From the NCBI GenBank assembly GCA_016783285.1, contig JADHWW010000169.1, forward strand, positions 1 to 10,968: 10,968 nt of DNA. The letters are read 5' to 3'. Positions 10,897-10,968 of the stretch are shown here, one piece after another. Numbering within the stretch: position 1 is the first letter of the stretch; each line of letters begins with the position of its first letter. Position numbers and translations under genes: made by a program. The notes under the pieces are model-generated. The model made no database searches, was not told the origin of the DNA, and saw nothing but the letters and a program-made list of their open reading frames with translations. The stretch comes from Anaerolineae bacterium (GTDB taxonomy: Bacteria; Chloroflexota; Anaerolineae; B4-G1).

Positions 10897-10968
10897 ATGA
10901 ACAAACGGTATGCTCTGATTAGTGTGGCAGTGCTGATGGCGCTGCTGGTGGTAGGAACCGGGGCGGTG
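10897..10968 (+). CDS. N-terminus of a secreted or membrane protein (3' truncated)
   Basis: ATG 10897 follows AAAGGAGA (10883-10890) at ideal spacing. The 24 visible residues, MNKRYALISVAVLMALLVVG then TGAV, form a typical signal peptide or membrane anchor: two basic residues followed by a hydrophobic core. The mature protein lies outside the window, so its function cannot be stated; substrate-binding proteins of sugar transporters often start like this, but nothing here proves it. The frame is open upstream to GTG 10825 and beyond, yet that start would bury the signal sequence, so ATG 10897 is preferred. Confidence 0.8.
   Translation, partial: MNKRYALISVAVLMALLVVGTGAV

Overview
The window is GC-rich bacterial chromosome with tightly packed, often overlapping genes. 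The best guess for the host is a member of the Chloroflexota (Anaerolineae-like). This is an inference from the gene repertoire (large amylase-type protein, GH57/DUF3536 glycosidase, LipM-type octanoyltransferase, YlxP/DUF503), from strong TTGACA/TATACT promoters, and from short heptamer-type and palindromic repeats scattered through genes and spacers. No RNA gene or marker settles the taxonomy.

Layout. 3-1172 (+) is the 3' end of a large protein resembling the C-terminal part of alpha-amylase-type glycosidases; its coding sequence has absorbed several short repeats. 1272-4929 (+) is a run of five genes with no gaps: MNT nucleotidyltransferase, HEPN protein, GH57 glycosidase, DNA methyltransferase with an HPPY motif, and an unrecognised protein with a D...DxK motif. 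Each gene overlaps the next by 1-17 bases behind one recognisable promoter, so a toxin-antitoxin pair, a glycosidase and a possible restriction-modification pair appear to be co-expressed. 4938-6154 (-) carries ylxP/DUF503 and a lipM-like octanoyltransferase, each with its own promoter. 6266-6982 (+) carries a stand-alone HicB-like protein and an alkyltransferase-like (ATL) protein. 7104-7562 (+) is a coiled-coil, probably tail-anchored membrane protein.

7617-8612 is the most unusual accessory part. A BECR-type nuclease-like gene and a DUF2283-like gene overlap by 4 bases and are bracketed by two directly repeated promoter-plus-leader elements, 84/85 identical over their core and containing a strong hairpin. 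Right of this, a complete 1735-bp insertion sequence (8650-10384, transposase on the minus strand) has short terminal inverted repeats and a perfect 8-bp target duplication, and it interrupted a small palindrome. 10385-10896 is a non-coding stretch rich in inverted repeats, ahead of a secreted or membrane protein cut off by the window end (10897-10968).

Recurring themes are (i) repeats that have entered coding sequence without breaking the frame (amylase-like gene, GH57, lipM), (ii) a family of near-identical TTGACA-N17-TATACT promoters, and (iii) two small toxin-antitoxin-like modules (MNT/HEPN and BECR-like/DUF2283-like) within 7 kb.
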